From Anammoximicrobium sp032229885 (GTDB lineage Bacteria > Planctomycetota > Planctomycetia > Pirellulales > Pirellulaceae), in the NCBI GenBank assembly GCA_032229885.1, contig JAVYAJ010000361.1:1-13184 (forward strand): a stretch of DNA of 13,184 nucleotides. The letters are read 5' to 3'. Below are positions 6,713 through 13,184 of this stretch, piece after piece (the stretch's first letter is position 1; every line of letters begins with the position of its first letter). Under the pieces are notes generated by a model, which was not told the origin of the DNA, ran no database searches, and was given only the letters and a program-made list of their open reading frames with translations. A program made the position numbers and the translations under genes.

Positions 6713-7744
6713 ATGACAACGACGTTGGTCGCGCTGGGCGCGAATCTCGGTGACCGCGCGGGCAATCTGGAGCGAGCGCTGCGTCTGTTGGACCGCCCGC
6801 CTGCGCTGCGCGTGGCGGCTCGCAGCCGTTGGTTCCAGACCTCGCCAGTCGGAGGCCCGCGGGGCCAGCCTGCATTTCTCAACGGTGCGGCTCGCGTCGA
6901 GACCTCGTTGACTCCGCTGCAGATGCTCGCGGCGCTCGGCGAAATCGAGACGCAACTCGGCCGCCAACGAGACCAGCGTTGGGCGCCGCGACACGTCGAT
7001 CTGGACCTTCTGCTGTTCGACGATCTCGTCTTGCGGCTGCCTCGATTGGAGCTGCCCCATCCGCGGATGGCTTTCCGTCGATTCGTCCTGGAACCGGCGG
7101 CGGAGGTCGCCCCGGATCTCGTGCATCCTGTCATCGGGTGGACGATCCAGCGGCTGCTGACGCACCTGGACACAGCCCCGAATTACGTGGCGATCACGGG
7201 CGCGCCTGGCACGGGAAAGACGCGGTTGGCGGAAGACGTGGCGGCGGCGACAGACAGCCGATTCATCGGCGACCCGGATCCGGGGGCCGACCCCGAGTCG
7301 AGCGTCGAGCCTGAATCGAACGCCGATCCCCAGCCGCGCGGATCAGCCGCGGATTGCGCGGCCGTTCGCCCGGCGACGTCCGAACGAAGCCGCTATTGCC
7401 GACGGGCTCAACTGTTGGACCGCTGTTGCCCGTCCGCGGGCGACGCACGCGTCATCAGCGATTTTTGGTTGGGGCAGGCCGACGCTTACCGTCGCCCACC
7501 GTCGAACGGTCCATCGCCCGCGATATTCACCGCCGCGGATGCCGCGGCCGCTTGCCGCGCGGTGCGTCCCAAGCTGTTGGTCTTGTTGGATGGCGAGCCG
7601 ACGCCGCCACGCTGGGAGCCGGTTCGCACAGCGCTGCGGCGACTCGTGCAGCAACCCGGGCTCGGACCCACTCTCCAATTGGACGCCTCGCGTCCGGACG
7701 AGGCGCTGGTCGAAGTGTGTGCGGCCGTCGCAGCGATGCGCTGA
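6713..7744 (+). CDS. folK: HPPK (6-hydroxymethyl-7,8-dihydropterin pyrophosphokinase) fused to a deoxynucleoside-kinase-like domain
   Basis: The 343-residue product is about twice the usual length of FolK. Residues 1-155 are a complete HPPK domain, which transfers pyrophosphate from ATP to 6-hydroxymethyl-dihydropterin in folate synthesis. It has ALGANLGDR at 7-15, YRTPP-like WFQTSPVGG at 40-48, and the signature RWAPRHVDLDLLLF at 89-102 with Mg-binding D96 and D98. Residues 158-343 restart as a P-loop domain: VAITGAPGTGKTRLAED with Walker A at 163-170, then VISDFWLGQADAYRR at 247-261 and PKLLVLLDG at 286-294, the order expected for bacterial deoxynucleoside kinases. An acidic, Pro-rich linker (about 187-212) lies in between, and the family's DRS-type motif is not evident, so the kinase half may be diverged or inactive. 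The start has only a weak ribosome binding site. A seven-codon frame (6693-6716) ends on ATGA at this start and could couple translation. Confidence 0.88.
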   Translation: MTTTLVALGANLGDRAGNLERALRLLDRPPALRVAARSRWFQTSPVGGPRGQPAFLNGAARVETSLTPLQMLAALGEIETQLGRQRDQRWAPRHVDLDLLLFDDLVLRLPRLELPHPRMAFRRFVLEPAAEVAPDLVHPVIGWTIQRLLTHLDTAPNYVAITGAPGTGKTRLAEDVAAATDSRFIGDPDPGADPESSVEPESNADPQPRGSAADCAAVRPATSERSRYCRRAQLLDRCCPSAGDARVISDFWLGQADAYRRPPSNGPSPAIFTAADAAAACRAVRPKLLVLLDGEPTPPRWEPVRTALRRLVQQPGLGPTLQLDASRPDEALVEVCAAVAAMR

Positions 7745-7781
7745 AGCGTCGGACGAGCCGGCGCGTTCGCGAGCTGCACGG

Positions 7782-10292
7782 TCACTCGTATTTCAACGCT
7801 TCGAGCAATTCGAGCCGCGTGGCCCGCCGCGCAGGGATCCAGGCGGCGACCAGGACGATCACCAGCGTCAGCACGAGACAGCCCAGGACCAAATCCGCGT
7901 GCAGGGCGAACGCGATCGAATACCCGAGCAGCGGCGCCATGGTGAGGCTGATGATCCACGCCGTCACCGCTCCCGAGCCGAAGCCGACCACGGCCCCGAT
8001 CAGCCCGATGACGAAGGCTTGGGCCAGGACGGTCTTGGCCACCTGCCGGCGGGTCATCGCCACGACCCGCAGGAGCGCCAACTCGCGAGTCTGCTCGAGC
8101 ACGTTCATCGTCAGCGTATTGGCGATCCCAAATCCGGCGACGATGAAGCTCAGGACCAGCAAGCCCCACAGGCTGCCCACGACGCCGTTCAACATGCCCT
8201 CCAACCGCTGGCTCAGCTCGGCGAACGAGTACAACATCAGTCCGTGCTGCCGGGTCAGTTCGCGCAGCCGCGCCTGGACGGCGTCGCGTTCGACGGGGTA
8301 GGCCTTGACCATGAACACGTCGACGCCGCCGATGTCGAACAGCCGCCGCGTCGCTTCGCGCTCCATGTGCAGCACGAGCCCGCCGACCAGGTACTCGTTG
8401 GCCAGCGCGGCAATGCGGACGCGGCGCGGCCCTGCGTTGGTGCTCAGTTCGACTTCGTCGCCGACCTTCAGGCCACAGCGCTGCGCCAGCACGGTGCCCG
8501 CGATGGCCTCGCCGTCGAACATCTGCTGGGCGACCTTGTCCGGATCGCCCTCGATCAAATTGAACGGCGCCGGCTGGCCCTTGGTCATCCCCTGCACGAC
8601 GAGCACCACCGGCTGGTCCGCCACTTGCGTGTTCACAAACCGCAGACTGCTCAATCCCCACACCCCCGGGATTGCTCGAATCTCGTCGCCCAGCTCTTCG
8701 GGGATGTCGGCGCGGCGGTCTTCGGATGGATCGCCGATCGTGATGCGGACGAAGAAGTCGCCGGCGTGCGTTCGCCGCAACCAGGCCCGCACATCGTCGA
8801 TGTTGTTCGTGATCGTGGTTCCCAGGCCGATCCCGGTGCCAATCGCCAGGACCAGTACGCCCAGGGTCAACGCCGAACGAGCGCGCCGTCGCAACAACTG
8901 GCGACAGGCCAGTGCGCCTTCGACGCCCAACCACTGCCGCACGGGAATCGCCGTCAGGCGAACCAGCGGCCCCAACAGGATCACGGCCAGCGGCACGGTC
9001 GCCACCATGAAAGCCACGCCCACGGGAATCGACAGCTCGACCGGAAGCCAGCCGGCGATCGAGGACGCCAGCAGCGCGCCGGCCAGCACGTAGCTCAGCA
9101 CGCTGGTGATGATGAACCACCGCGGCATCTGCGCGGCGTCGTCGCTGACCAGCGGCCGGAGCGCCTCGAGCGGCGTGACCTGGCCCGCTTGGCGGGCGGG
9201 GATGTACGTGGCGAGCAGCGCCATCAGCGGCCCTAGGACGGCTGCCACGGTGAACGAGGCCAGGTCAAACTGCACCTTCGGCAGATCCGCCTCGTAGACG
9301 CCTCCCATGACCTTCATCAATTGGGCGGCGCCGACCACCCCGGCCAGACAGCCCAGCACCGTGCCCACGACGCCTAACAGCAATCCCTCGCGGAGCAACA
9401 TGCTCAGGATCTGGCCGCGTGTCGCGCCCACGGCGCGGAGGACGGCCAGATGGCGGCGGCGTTCCTTGACGTTCATCAAGAATGTGTTCAGGATCATCAG
9501 CATCGCCAGGGCCAGCGTCGTCCCGTACGCGAACTTCAATCCCTGTTCCAGGCTGGCCATCGTCGCGGCAGCCAGCTTGGTGCGGGCGACCGGCGTCCGC
9601 ACCAGCGCTCCCGGCGGCGCCAGCTTTTGGACCGCCTCGGTCAGTTCGTCCGCGGACGCGCCGTCCGCCAACACCAGATTGATCGTGTTGACATACCCGC
9701 GCCGCAGAAACCAGCGTTGGGCGTCTTCCAGCGGAATCATCACGACGCCGGCCTGCTTGAATCCCGCCACGCCGCGCAGCTTGATCAAGCCCGTCACGGT
9801 GGTCGTCTTCAGTCCGCGGCGAGTCAGCACCTTGATCTCGTCGTGCAGTCGAAGGCCCAGATTTTCGGCGAAACCGCTTTCTAGAACGGCGCCGTGGCCA
9901 TCCTGGAAGAGACTGCCCTCCTGGATCTCATAGTCGCGGATCGCCGCCTCGCGCTCGGTGTCGACGCCCATGATCAACACCCGCGTGCGCTGGCCCTCGT
10001 GGTACGCGGTCGTCGTCTGCTGGATCGTCGGGACGGCCGTCTCGATGCCGGGCAGTCGCTCGAGCGCGCGCACCAGATCGTCCGCGCGCACGCCCGGCCC
10101 GTCGGCGACGACCTCCAAGCCGGTGCGGCCCGCCAGACTCTCGTACATTTCCTGATAGGCGCGGCGCGTGGTCTTTCCGCACAGCGTCACGGCCACCACG
10201 GCGGCGACGCCGATGACGATGCTCAACAAGGTCAGCGTCGTGCGGCCCGGTCGATGCCGCATTTCGCGGATCGTGTATCTCCAGAGAATCAT
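7782..10292 (-). CDS. ABC transporter permease with two FtsX halves (MacB/LolC/E type)
   Basis: The 836-residue inner-membrane protein follows the layout of large FtsX-family permeases. A first transmembrane helix (about 18-38) is followed by a MacB-PCD-like extracytoplasmic domain (about 40-250) and three helices of the first FtsX unit. Two further helices lie near 390-445. A second helix and second extracytoplasmic domain (about 500-700) follow, then three helices of the second FtsX unit. That gives about ten helices in all. Coupling segments ERRRHLAVLRAVGATRGQI and EQTRELALLRVVAMTRRQV, each followed by an IPAR motif (YIPARQAG, WIPARRAT), are typical. The ATG at 10292 has GAGGAG 9 bases upstream and overlaps the ATPase stop as ATGA; an extension to 10322 is not needed. 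It works with the adjacent ATPase, probably moving lipids, lipoproteins or small molecules across the envelope by mechanotransmission. No MacA-like adaptor lies in the window, so the substrate is unknown. Confidence 0.92.
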   Translation of the reverse strand: MILWRYTIREMRHRPGRTTLTLLSIVIGVAAVVAVTLCGKTTRRAYQEMYESLAGRTGLEVVADGPGVRADDLVRALERLPGIETAVPTIQQTTTAYHEGQRTRVLIMGVDTEREAAIRDYEIQEGSLFQDGHGAVLESGFAENLGLRLHDEIKVLTRRGLKTTTVTGLIKLRGVAGFKQAGVVMIPLEDAQRWFLRRGYVNTINLVLADGASADELTEAVQKLAPPGALVRTPVARTKLAAATMASLEQGLKFAYGTTLALAMLMILNTFLMNVKERRRHLAVLRAVGATRGQILSMLLREGLLLGVVGTVLGCLAGVVGAAQLMKVMGGVYEADLPKVQFDLASFTVAAVLGPLMALLATYIPARQAGQVTPLEALRPLVSDDAAQMPRWFIITSVLSYVLAGALLASSIAGWLPVELSIPVGVAFMVATVPLAVILLGPLVRLTAIPVRQWLGVEGALACRQLLRRRARSALTLGVLVLAIGTGIGLGTTITNNIDDVRAWLRRTHAGDFFVRITIGDPSEDRRADIPEELGDEIRAIPGVWGLSSLRFVNTQVADQPVVLVVQGMTKGQPAPFNLIEGDPDKVAQQMFDGEAIAGTVLAQRCGLKVGDEVELSTNAGPRRVRIAALANEYLVGGLVLHMEREATRRLFDIGGVDVFMVKAYPVERDAVQARLRELTRQHGLMLYSFAELSQRLEGMLNGVVGSLWGLLVLSFIVAGFGIANTLTMNVLEQTRELALLRVVAMTRRQVAKTVLAQAFVIGLIGAVVGFGSGAVTAWIISLTMAPLLGYSIAFALHADLVLGCLVLTLVIVLVAAWIPARRATRLELLEALKYE

Positions 10293-11023
10293 CCAACCCG
10301 CTCCTCGCCGTAGACCGCGCAATGCTTCGGTAGGACAGCCATCGGCTGGCCGTCGCTGACGACCAGCCCGTCTCGCAGTTGAACCAAGCGATCCGCCAAG
10401 GCTGCGACGGCCGCGTCGTGCGTGACCATGACGATCGTCTGCCCATATTCGTCGACCAGCCCCCGCAGCAGCGCCGTGACCTGCTGCCCGTTTGCGCTGT
10501 CCAGGTTGCCGGTCGGTTCGTCGGCCAGCAGCATCAACGGTTCAATCGCCAGCGCACGCGCCACCGCCACGCGTTGCTGCTCGCCGCCAGACAGTTTGCC
10601 CGGCACGTGGTCGCGGCGGTGAGACATGCCCACGAGCTCGAGAACCTGCGTTGCTCGCTCGCGCGCCTCCGGCGTCGGCACATCGTCCAATTCCAGCGGC
10701 AGCGCGACGTTCTCCTCGGCCGTCAGCGTGGGCAGAAGGTTGAACGTTTGAAAGATGAACCCCAGACGACGGCGGCGCAACAGCGTCCGTCCGTCGTCGC
10801 CCAGCGTCGACAGATCCTCGCCGTCCAGGATCACTCGTCCCGCCGACGGCACGTCGATGCCGCCCAGCAGATGCAGCAGCGTGCTCTTGCCCGAACCCGA
10901 CGGACCCATGATAGCCACGAACTCGCCTTGGCCGACCTCCAGGTCAATGCCGCGCAGCACTTCGACGCCGACCTCGCCGGTATGGTAGGTCTTCTTCAGA
11001 CCGAGGGCTTCAATCAGACTCAT
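10289..11023 (-). CDS. ABC transporter ATP-binding protein, LolD/MacB type
   Basis: The 244-residue ATPase carries every core motif: Walker A GPSGSGKST at 40-48, Q-loop Q92 in FQTFNLLP, signature LSGGEQQRV at 144-152, Walker B LMLLADEP at 163-170 and H-loop H202 (VTHD). The sequence is typical of the LolD/MacB/FtsE subfamily that pairs with FtsX-like permeases. The ATG at 11023 has a purine-rich AAGAGAG upstream; an in-frame extension to 11068 adds 15 non-conserved residues. It is the first gene of a two-gene operon, and its TGA overlaps the permease ATG. It is cytoplasmic and drives the permease by ATP hydrolysis. The gene symbol is left empty because LolD, MacB and other members cannot be told apart from sequence alone. 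Confidence 0.93.
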   Translation of the reverse strand: MSLIEALGLKKTYHTGEVGVEVLRGIDLEVGQGEFVAIMGPSGSGKSTLLHLLGGIDVPSAGRVILDGEDLSTLGDDGRTLLRRRRLGFIFQTFNLLPTLTAEENVALPLELDDVPTPEARERATQVLELVGMSHRRDHVPGKLSGGEQQRVAVARALAIEPLMLLADEPTGNLDSANGQQVTALLRGLVDEYGQTIVMVTHDAAVAALADRLVQLRDGLVVSDGQPMAVLPKHCAVYGEERVG

Positions 11024-11320
11024 AAAGCAGCTCTCTTCGCTTCTTGCCGCGAGGCCTGGCGATCGCACAGCAGCGCGGGGCTGTCACTCAGACTTGGACC
11101 GCGGGCGATGCATCCTGGCGCCGATTCCCGGGTGAAGGTGACAAAGGACAAACTGAAGGGAACTCGATTTTGGTTCACAGCCGTGAGCATAACCGGAAAA
11201 CACCGCGAAACAAAGGGGAGAGTTTTCGAGACCGGCAGGACGTCGACGCGGGGTCGCCCGCCCAAAACGTGCTAGCGATCGCAAGTCCACACCGAGCCGA
11301 TGCAGACGAGCACGAGCCGC

Positions 11321-11335
11321 CCGCTCGTCGAGCGG
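11321..11335. repeat. Perfect 15-bp palindrome
   Basis: CCGCTCG, one base, then CGAGCGG. It has no T-run and no gene immediately beside it. It could be a binding site or chance in GC-rich DNA. Confidence 0.3.
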
Positions 11336-11521
11336 ACTGTGAACGCGCAGCCTGCGAACCGAGGAAGGTAACCCCCCAATTGCAAACAATCGGCGTCAAA
11401 ACGGCGATAGAGTAGGCGATTCCCCAGAAAACCGCGGCCCGCCAATCATGGCCGCCCTAATATCTAGCCCTGCTGTCGTGCTGATTCCGCAAATCACAAT
11501 TCATCGGCCACAGAACGGAAA

Positions 11522-11545
11522 GTCACCCCAGATTACCTGGGTGAC
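11522..11545. repeat. Inverted repeat GTCACCC/GGGTGAC
   Basis: GTCACCC (11522-11528) pairs with GGGTGAC (11539-11545). The inner bases CAG/CTG can extend the stem if one base bulges. Neither side has a T-run, so it is not a standard terminator. Confidence 0.35.
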
Positions 11546-11615
11546 GACTTGGGCGCGAGATCAAGGTAATCAAACTGGCCGGACGACCAGCGCGGGCGAG
11601 TGCGCCGCCTTGGAG

Positions 11616-11635
11616 GGACGCGCTCCGTCGCGTCC
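11616..11635. repeat. REP-like palindrome GGACGCG/CGCGTCC
   Basis: GGACGCG (11616-11622) and CGCGTCC (11629-11635) flank the 6-base loop CTCCGT, within a GGAGGGACGCG context. I recall very similar short palindromes scattered between genes in planctomycete and verrucomicrobial genomes, often mis-called as small proteins reading GRAPSRP. Here that reading appears in the +1 strand frame. The link to the nearby transposase remnant is an inference. Confidence 0.45.
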
Positions 11636-11670
11636 GTTGAGTTTCGTCACGGTCCCGCGCATCCACACAG

Positions 11671-11740
11671 CTGCGTCCACACGGCTGCGTCCACACGGCT
11701 GCGTCCACACGGCTGCGTCCACACGGCTGCGTCCACACGG
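11671..11740. repeat. Five perfect tandem copies of a 14-bp unit
   Basis: CTGCGTCCACACGG is repeated five times without a mismatch (starts 11671, 11685, 11699, 11713, 11727). A degenerate partial copy (ATCCACACAG) precedes it at 11661-11670. Perfect identity implies recent expansion by slippage or active maintenance. The unit is not a multiple of three, so it is unlikely to be coding. Confidence 0.95.
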
Positions 11741-11846
11741 AACGCGGCCCCCCAGCGTGATATGGATTTACCTCGAGCGATGCGCGCCCGGCTGGTAAAC
11801 TAGGCAACAATTGCCCGTCGTGGGCGATGAGCTCTGAATTGCGGCA

Positions 11847-12189
11847 CTAGTCTTCCTGAATCGGAAACAACTTGAACCGCCCTTGGTGCAAAGGCCCCGT
11901 TCCAACCGTCCCGTGCGCAAGCAGCAACGCCGTGTGTGGGTGTTGGTCAGCCATCCCATGTGATCCGCCAGATCCCCATCTTCACGAGGCCACCGCACCA
12001 AGTGCCAGTGATCGGGCGTCACGCATAGGCGAGCAGCCGCATGTCGACCTGCTCCCGGGCCTTTTCCAGGCCTGCCCTGGAAACGGGCGTATTCGTCGGC
12101 CTTCTCCAAGATCGTAATCCGACCGACCGCGCGGTTCAGCGCGTGGTAAACGCATCCCCCCCGGTTGCGATTCGCGCTCGTCAGGGCAT
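11847..12189 (-). pseudogene. Remnant of a REP-associated transposase (Y1/IS200-like, RAYT)
   Basis: Translating the minus strand piecewise gives a recognisable N-terminal RAYT. It starts at ATG 12189, with the frame broken at once by TGA (12181-12183). CVYHALNRAVGRITILEK then follows in another frame after a shift in the C-run at 12156-12162. Next come LEKAREQVDMRLLAYA and, after a further shift, VTPDHWHLVRWPREDGDL with the HUH-type motif HWH at 12002-12010. The last piece is PLHQGRFKLFPIQED, ending in TAG at 11849-11847. At least three frameshifts and two stops are needed, and the C-terminal part with the catalytic tyrosine is missing. RAYTs are single-stranded DNA transposases linked to REP palindromes. 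This copy is dead, but it may explain the small repeats around it. The family assignment is strong; the exact ends are approximate. Confidence 0.82.
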
Positions 12190-12228
12190 GACGCCGTCCT
12201 ACTCATTCCGCGGGCTGTCCACAAGACA

Positions 12229-12252
12229 ATGAGACCTGACCCTATGTCCCCA
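12229..12252. repeat. Transposase-flanking motif containing GAGACCTGACCC
   Basis: The stretch contains ATGAGACCTGACCC followed by TATGTCCCC, directly between the transposase remnant and the membrane protein gene. From memory, similar GAGACCTGACCC motifs flank RAYT genes in several phyla. I treat this as a probable 5' flank of the element. The basis is recall plus position. Confidence 0.35.
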
Positions 12253-12876
12253 TCATTTCCCCATTTCGTTTACTCTTGTGTTTTGTTCATCCTCTTTTGG
12301 TTGTGCTTCCTGACAGCTTCCGCTGGGTCGCAAGTTCTCTCGGAACCACCCGGGGAGATCCGGTTCGATTGTCGAAAGACCGGGGCAGAAGAGCAACAGC
12401 GGGCCACGTGATTCGCGAAAATTGTGTTCGATCAAAAGCTGGCTGGGGGACCGCCTCCGTGTGATGCGCGTGATGTTCTCGGCGGGAACAAACGCCGTCC
12501 CGACAAGTTCGCTGTTCAGTCCCAATCCCAAGGGATGAAACAAATAGTGCACCCCAGGCCAGGTCTGTCTAAAGTAGCGGCCGATGACAATCCCTCCTCG
12601 AAGCCGTACCCCCTCGCTGTCCATCGGCGCCGCCGTCCGGCGCAGAGAACCAAACATCGAGTAGTCCCAAGGGAAAGCGGCCAAGTTCAGGGTCAACAGA
12701 ACGGTCGGCAGGAGCGCCAGTATCGCCATCAGCCAAACGGCTACGGAGACGGCTGTGTTTTCGTGTTTGAACGCCCACCAAGACATCGGGAGCAGTGCTG
12801 CGAGGACACTCGCCCCCGCGCACCACGCGATGCGCCAAACAACGGGTCGCTTCGGTTTTGCGTCTTGCGCTTTCAA
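12253..12876 (-). CDS. Two-helix membrane protein with a beta-rich cytoplasmic tail, unrecognised
   Basis: The frame is open from 12951 without an ATG near the front. I place the start at TTG 12876 because GGGGGAG (12889-12883) lies 6 bases before it; TTG 12879 is next door but only 3 bases away. This gives 207 residues. Two hydrophobic helices follow a short basic start, at about 13-35 (WCAGASVLAALLPMSWWAF) and 42-68 (VWLMAILALLPTVLLTL). The remainder (VIGRYFRQ, GVHYLFHPLGLG, FVPAENITRI, LLIEHNFRE) alternates like a small beta barrel and may be a bacterial PH-like domain; this is inference. The end is charged. No partner gene is adjacent, and the gene sits between a dead transposase and repeat blocks. 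The hydrophobic pattern and ribosome binding site support a real gene; its function is unknown. Confidence 0.62.
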   Translation of the reverse strand: MKAQDAKPKRPVVWRIAWCAGASVLAALLPMSWWAFKHENTAVSVAVWLMAILALLPTVLLTLNLAAFPWDYSMFGSLRRTAAPMDSEGVRLRGGIVIGRYFRQTWPGVHYLFHPLGLGLNSELVGTAFVPAENITRITRRRSPSQLLIEHNFRESRGPLLLFCPGLSTIEPDLPGWFRENLRPSGSCQEAQPKEDEQNTRVNEMGK

Positions 12877-12982
12877 CAAAATCTCCCCCAGCTGAATCGC
12901 GGTAATGGCAGCTCGACAGATTACCCTAGCGCGACCCGCAGCCGCGACCAAACAAGGGCCGAGAAATATTGAGAAGGATCAT

Positions 12983-13126
12983 GAATCACACGAATAAAGA
13001 CATCGCGTCTGACCGTTTTTCTTCATCCCCGCTATCCGTGTCCATCCGCCGTGATTCGCCTGCCACGTCTCTCCCGGCTACGACGGGCCGCCGAAATCTC
13101 AGCGTCCTCAGCGTCTCTGCGTTTCC
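12983..13126. repeat. Block of degenerate intergenic repeats
   Basis: Two modules lie side by side. The first is bounded by GAATCAC (12983-12989) and its complement GTGATTC (13051-13057) and contains CCGTGTCCATCCG. The second has CTCAGCGTCCTCAGCGTCTC at about 13099-13118, followed by TGCGTTT. Both resemble short sequences that recur between genes in planctomycetes and other phyla, as I remember them. A 54-codon frame (12981-13145) spans the block but is best read as repeat-derived. Confidence 0.4.
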
Positions 13127-13184
13127 AAAACGTATTTTCCTGTAGCCCGGCCAGTTCGCCCGCGCAAGGACGTCGATGAAACGC

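Larger units (their letters stand above)
11024..11846. other. Gene-poor stretch upstream of the ABC operon
   Basis: About 820 bases hold no reading frame that resembles a protein. The open frames are low-complexity or run through repeats. The stretch should contain the promoter of the leftward ABC operon, but I see no convincing -35/-10 pair. It holds a 15-bp palindrome (11321-11335), a hairpin (11522-11545), a GC-rich inverted repeat (11616-11635) and a 14-bp tandem repeat (11671-11740). Confidence 0.5.

Noticed and set aside
7539..9236. 565-codon plus-strand frame opposite the permease
   Set aside because: It is Gln/Arg/His-rich and lacks any motif. The minus strand encodes a well-supported FtsX permease.
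10379..11275. 298-codon plus-strand frame opposite the ATPase
   Set aside because: It is antisense to a complete ABC ATPase with all catalytic motifs; its composition is that of a shadow frame.
11671..11740. CRISPR array
   Set aside because: The repeats are 14 bp and directly abutting, with no spacers and no cas genes nearby.
11448..11798. Possible small protein across the tandem repeat
   Set aside because: The frame is built from the REP-like palindrome (GRAPSRP reading) and the 14-bp repeat, has no ribosome binding site worth noting and resembles nothing.
12981..13145. 54-codon plus-strand frame with an upstream GAAGGATC
   Set aside because: It lies wholly in what looks like dispersed intergenic repeat sequence; the reading (NLSVLSVSAF) is what such repeats yield by chance.

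Overview
The window is high-GC bacterial chromosomal DNA, most likely from a planctomycete (Pirellulales-like). This rests on several signs together: a Tat-exported Mn-type superoxide dismutase, a fused HPPK/deoxynucleoside-kinase-like protein, secreted FG-GAP and beta-propeller proteins, a decayed REP-associated transposase, and short intergenic repeats that I recall from planctomycete and verrucomicrobial genomes. The assignment is an inference; no rRNA or tRNA gene is visible.

Left part (1-3937, minus strand): two translationally coupled genes. The upstream one encodes a secreted protein of about 713 residues with repeated YDPxTG-type blades (a beta-propeller). Its stop overlaps by 4 bases the GTG start of an uncharacterised 543-residue cytoplasmic protein. 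That protein has a Rossmann-like N-terminal half and a C-terminal half resembling the AbiGi/DUF2971 group. A 329-bp divergent region separates this pair from a plus-strand gene for a secreted FG-GAP/VCBS repeat protein (4267-5472).

Middle part (5473-7744, plus strand): a structured 344-bp leader region carries two GC-rich hairpins and a 14-bp tandem array centred on CACGTG. It precedes a Tat-exported Mn superoxide dismutase. Next comes a folK gene whose product continues into a P-loop kinase-like domain.

Right part (7782-11023, minus strand): a two-gene ABC transporter operon, a LolD/MacB-type ATPase followed by an 836-residue permease with two FtsX halves. The genes overlap by ATGA. The folK gene and this operon converge.

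Far right (11024-13184): about 0.8 kb without a convincing gene, holding palindromes and a perfect five-copy 14-bp tandem repeat. It is followed by a frameshifted remnant of a REP-associated (Y1 family) transposase, a small two-helix membrane protein gene, and a terminal block of degenerate intergenic repeats. This part looks like an accumulation zone for small repeats. The genes do not form one obvious pathway. The clearest functional units are the coupled propeller/AbiGi-like pair and the ABC exporter operon.
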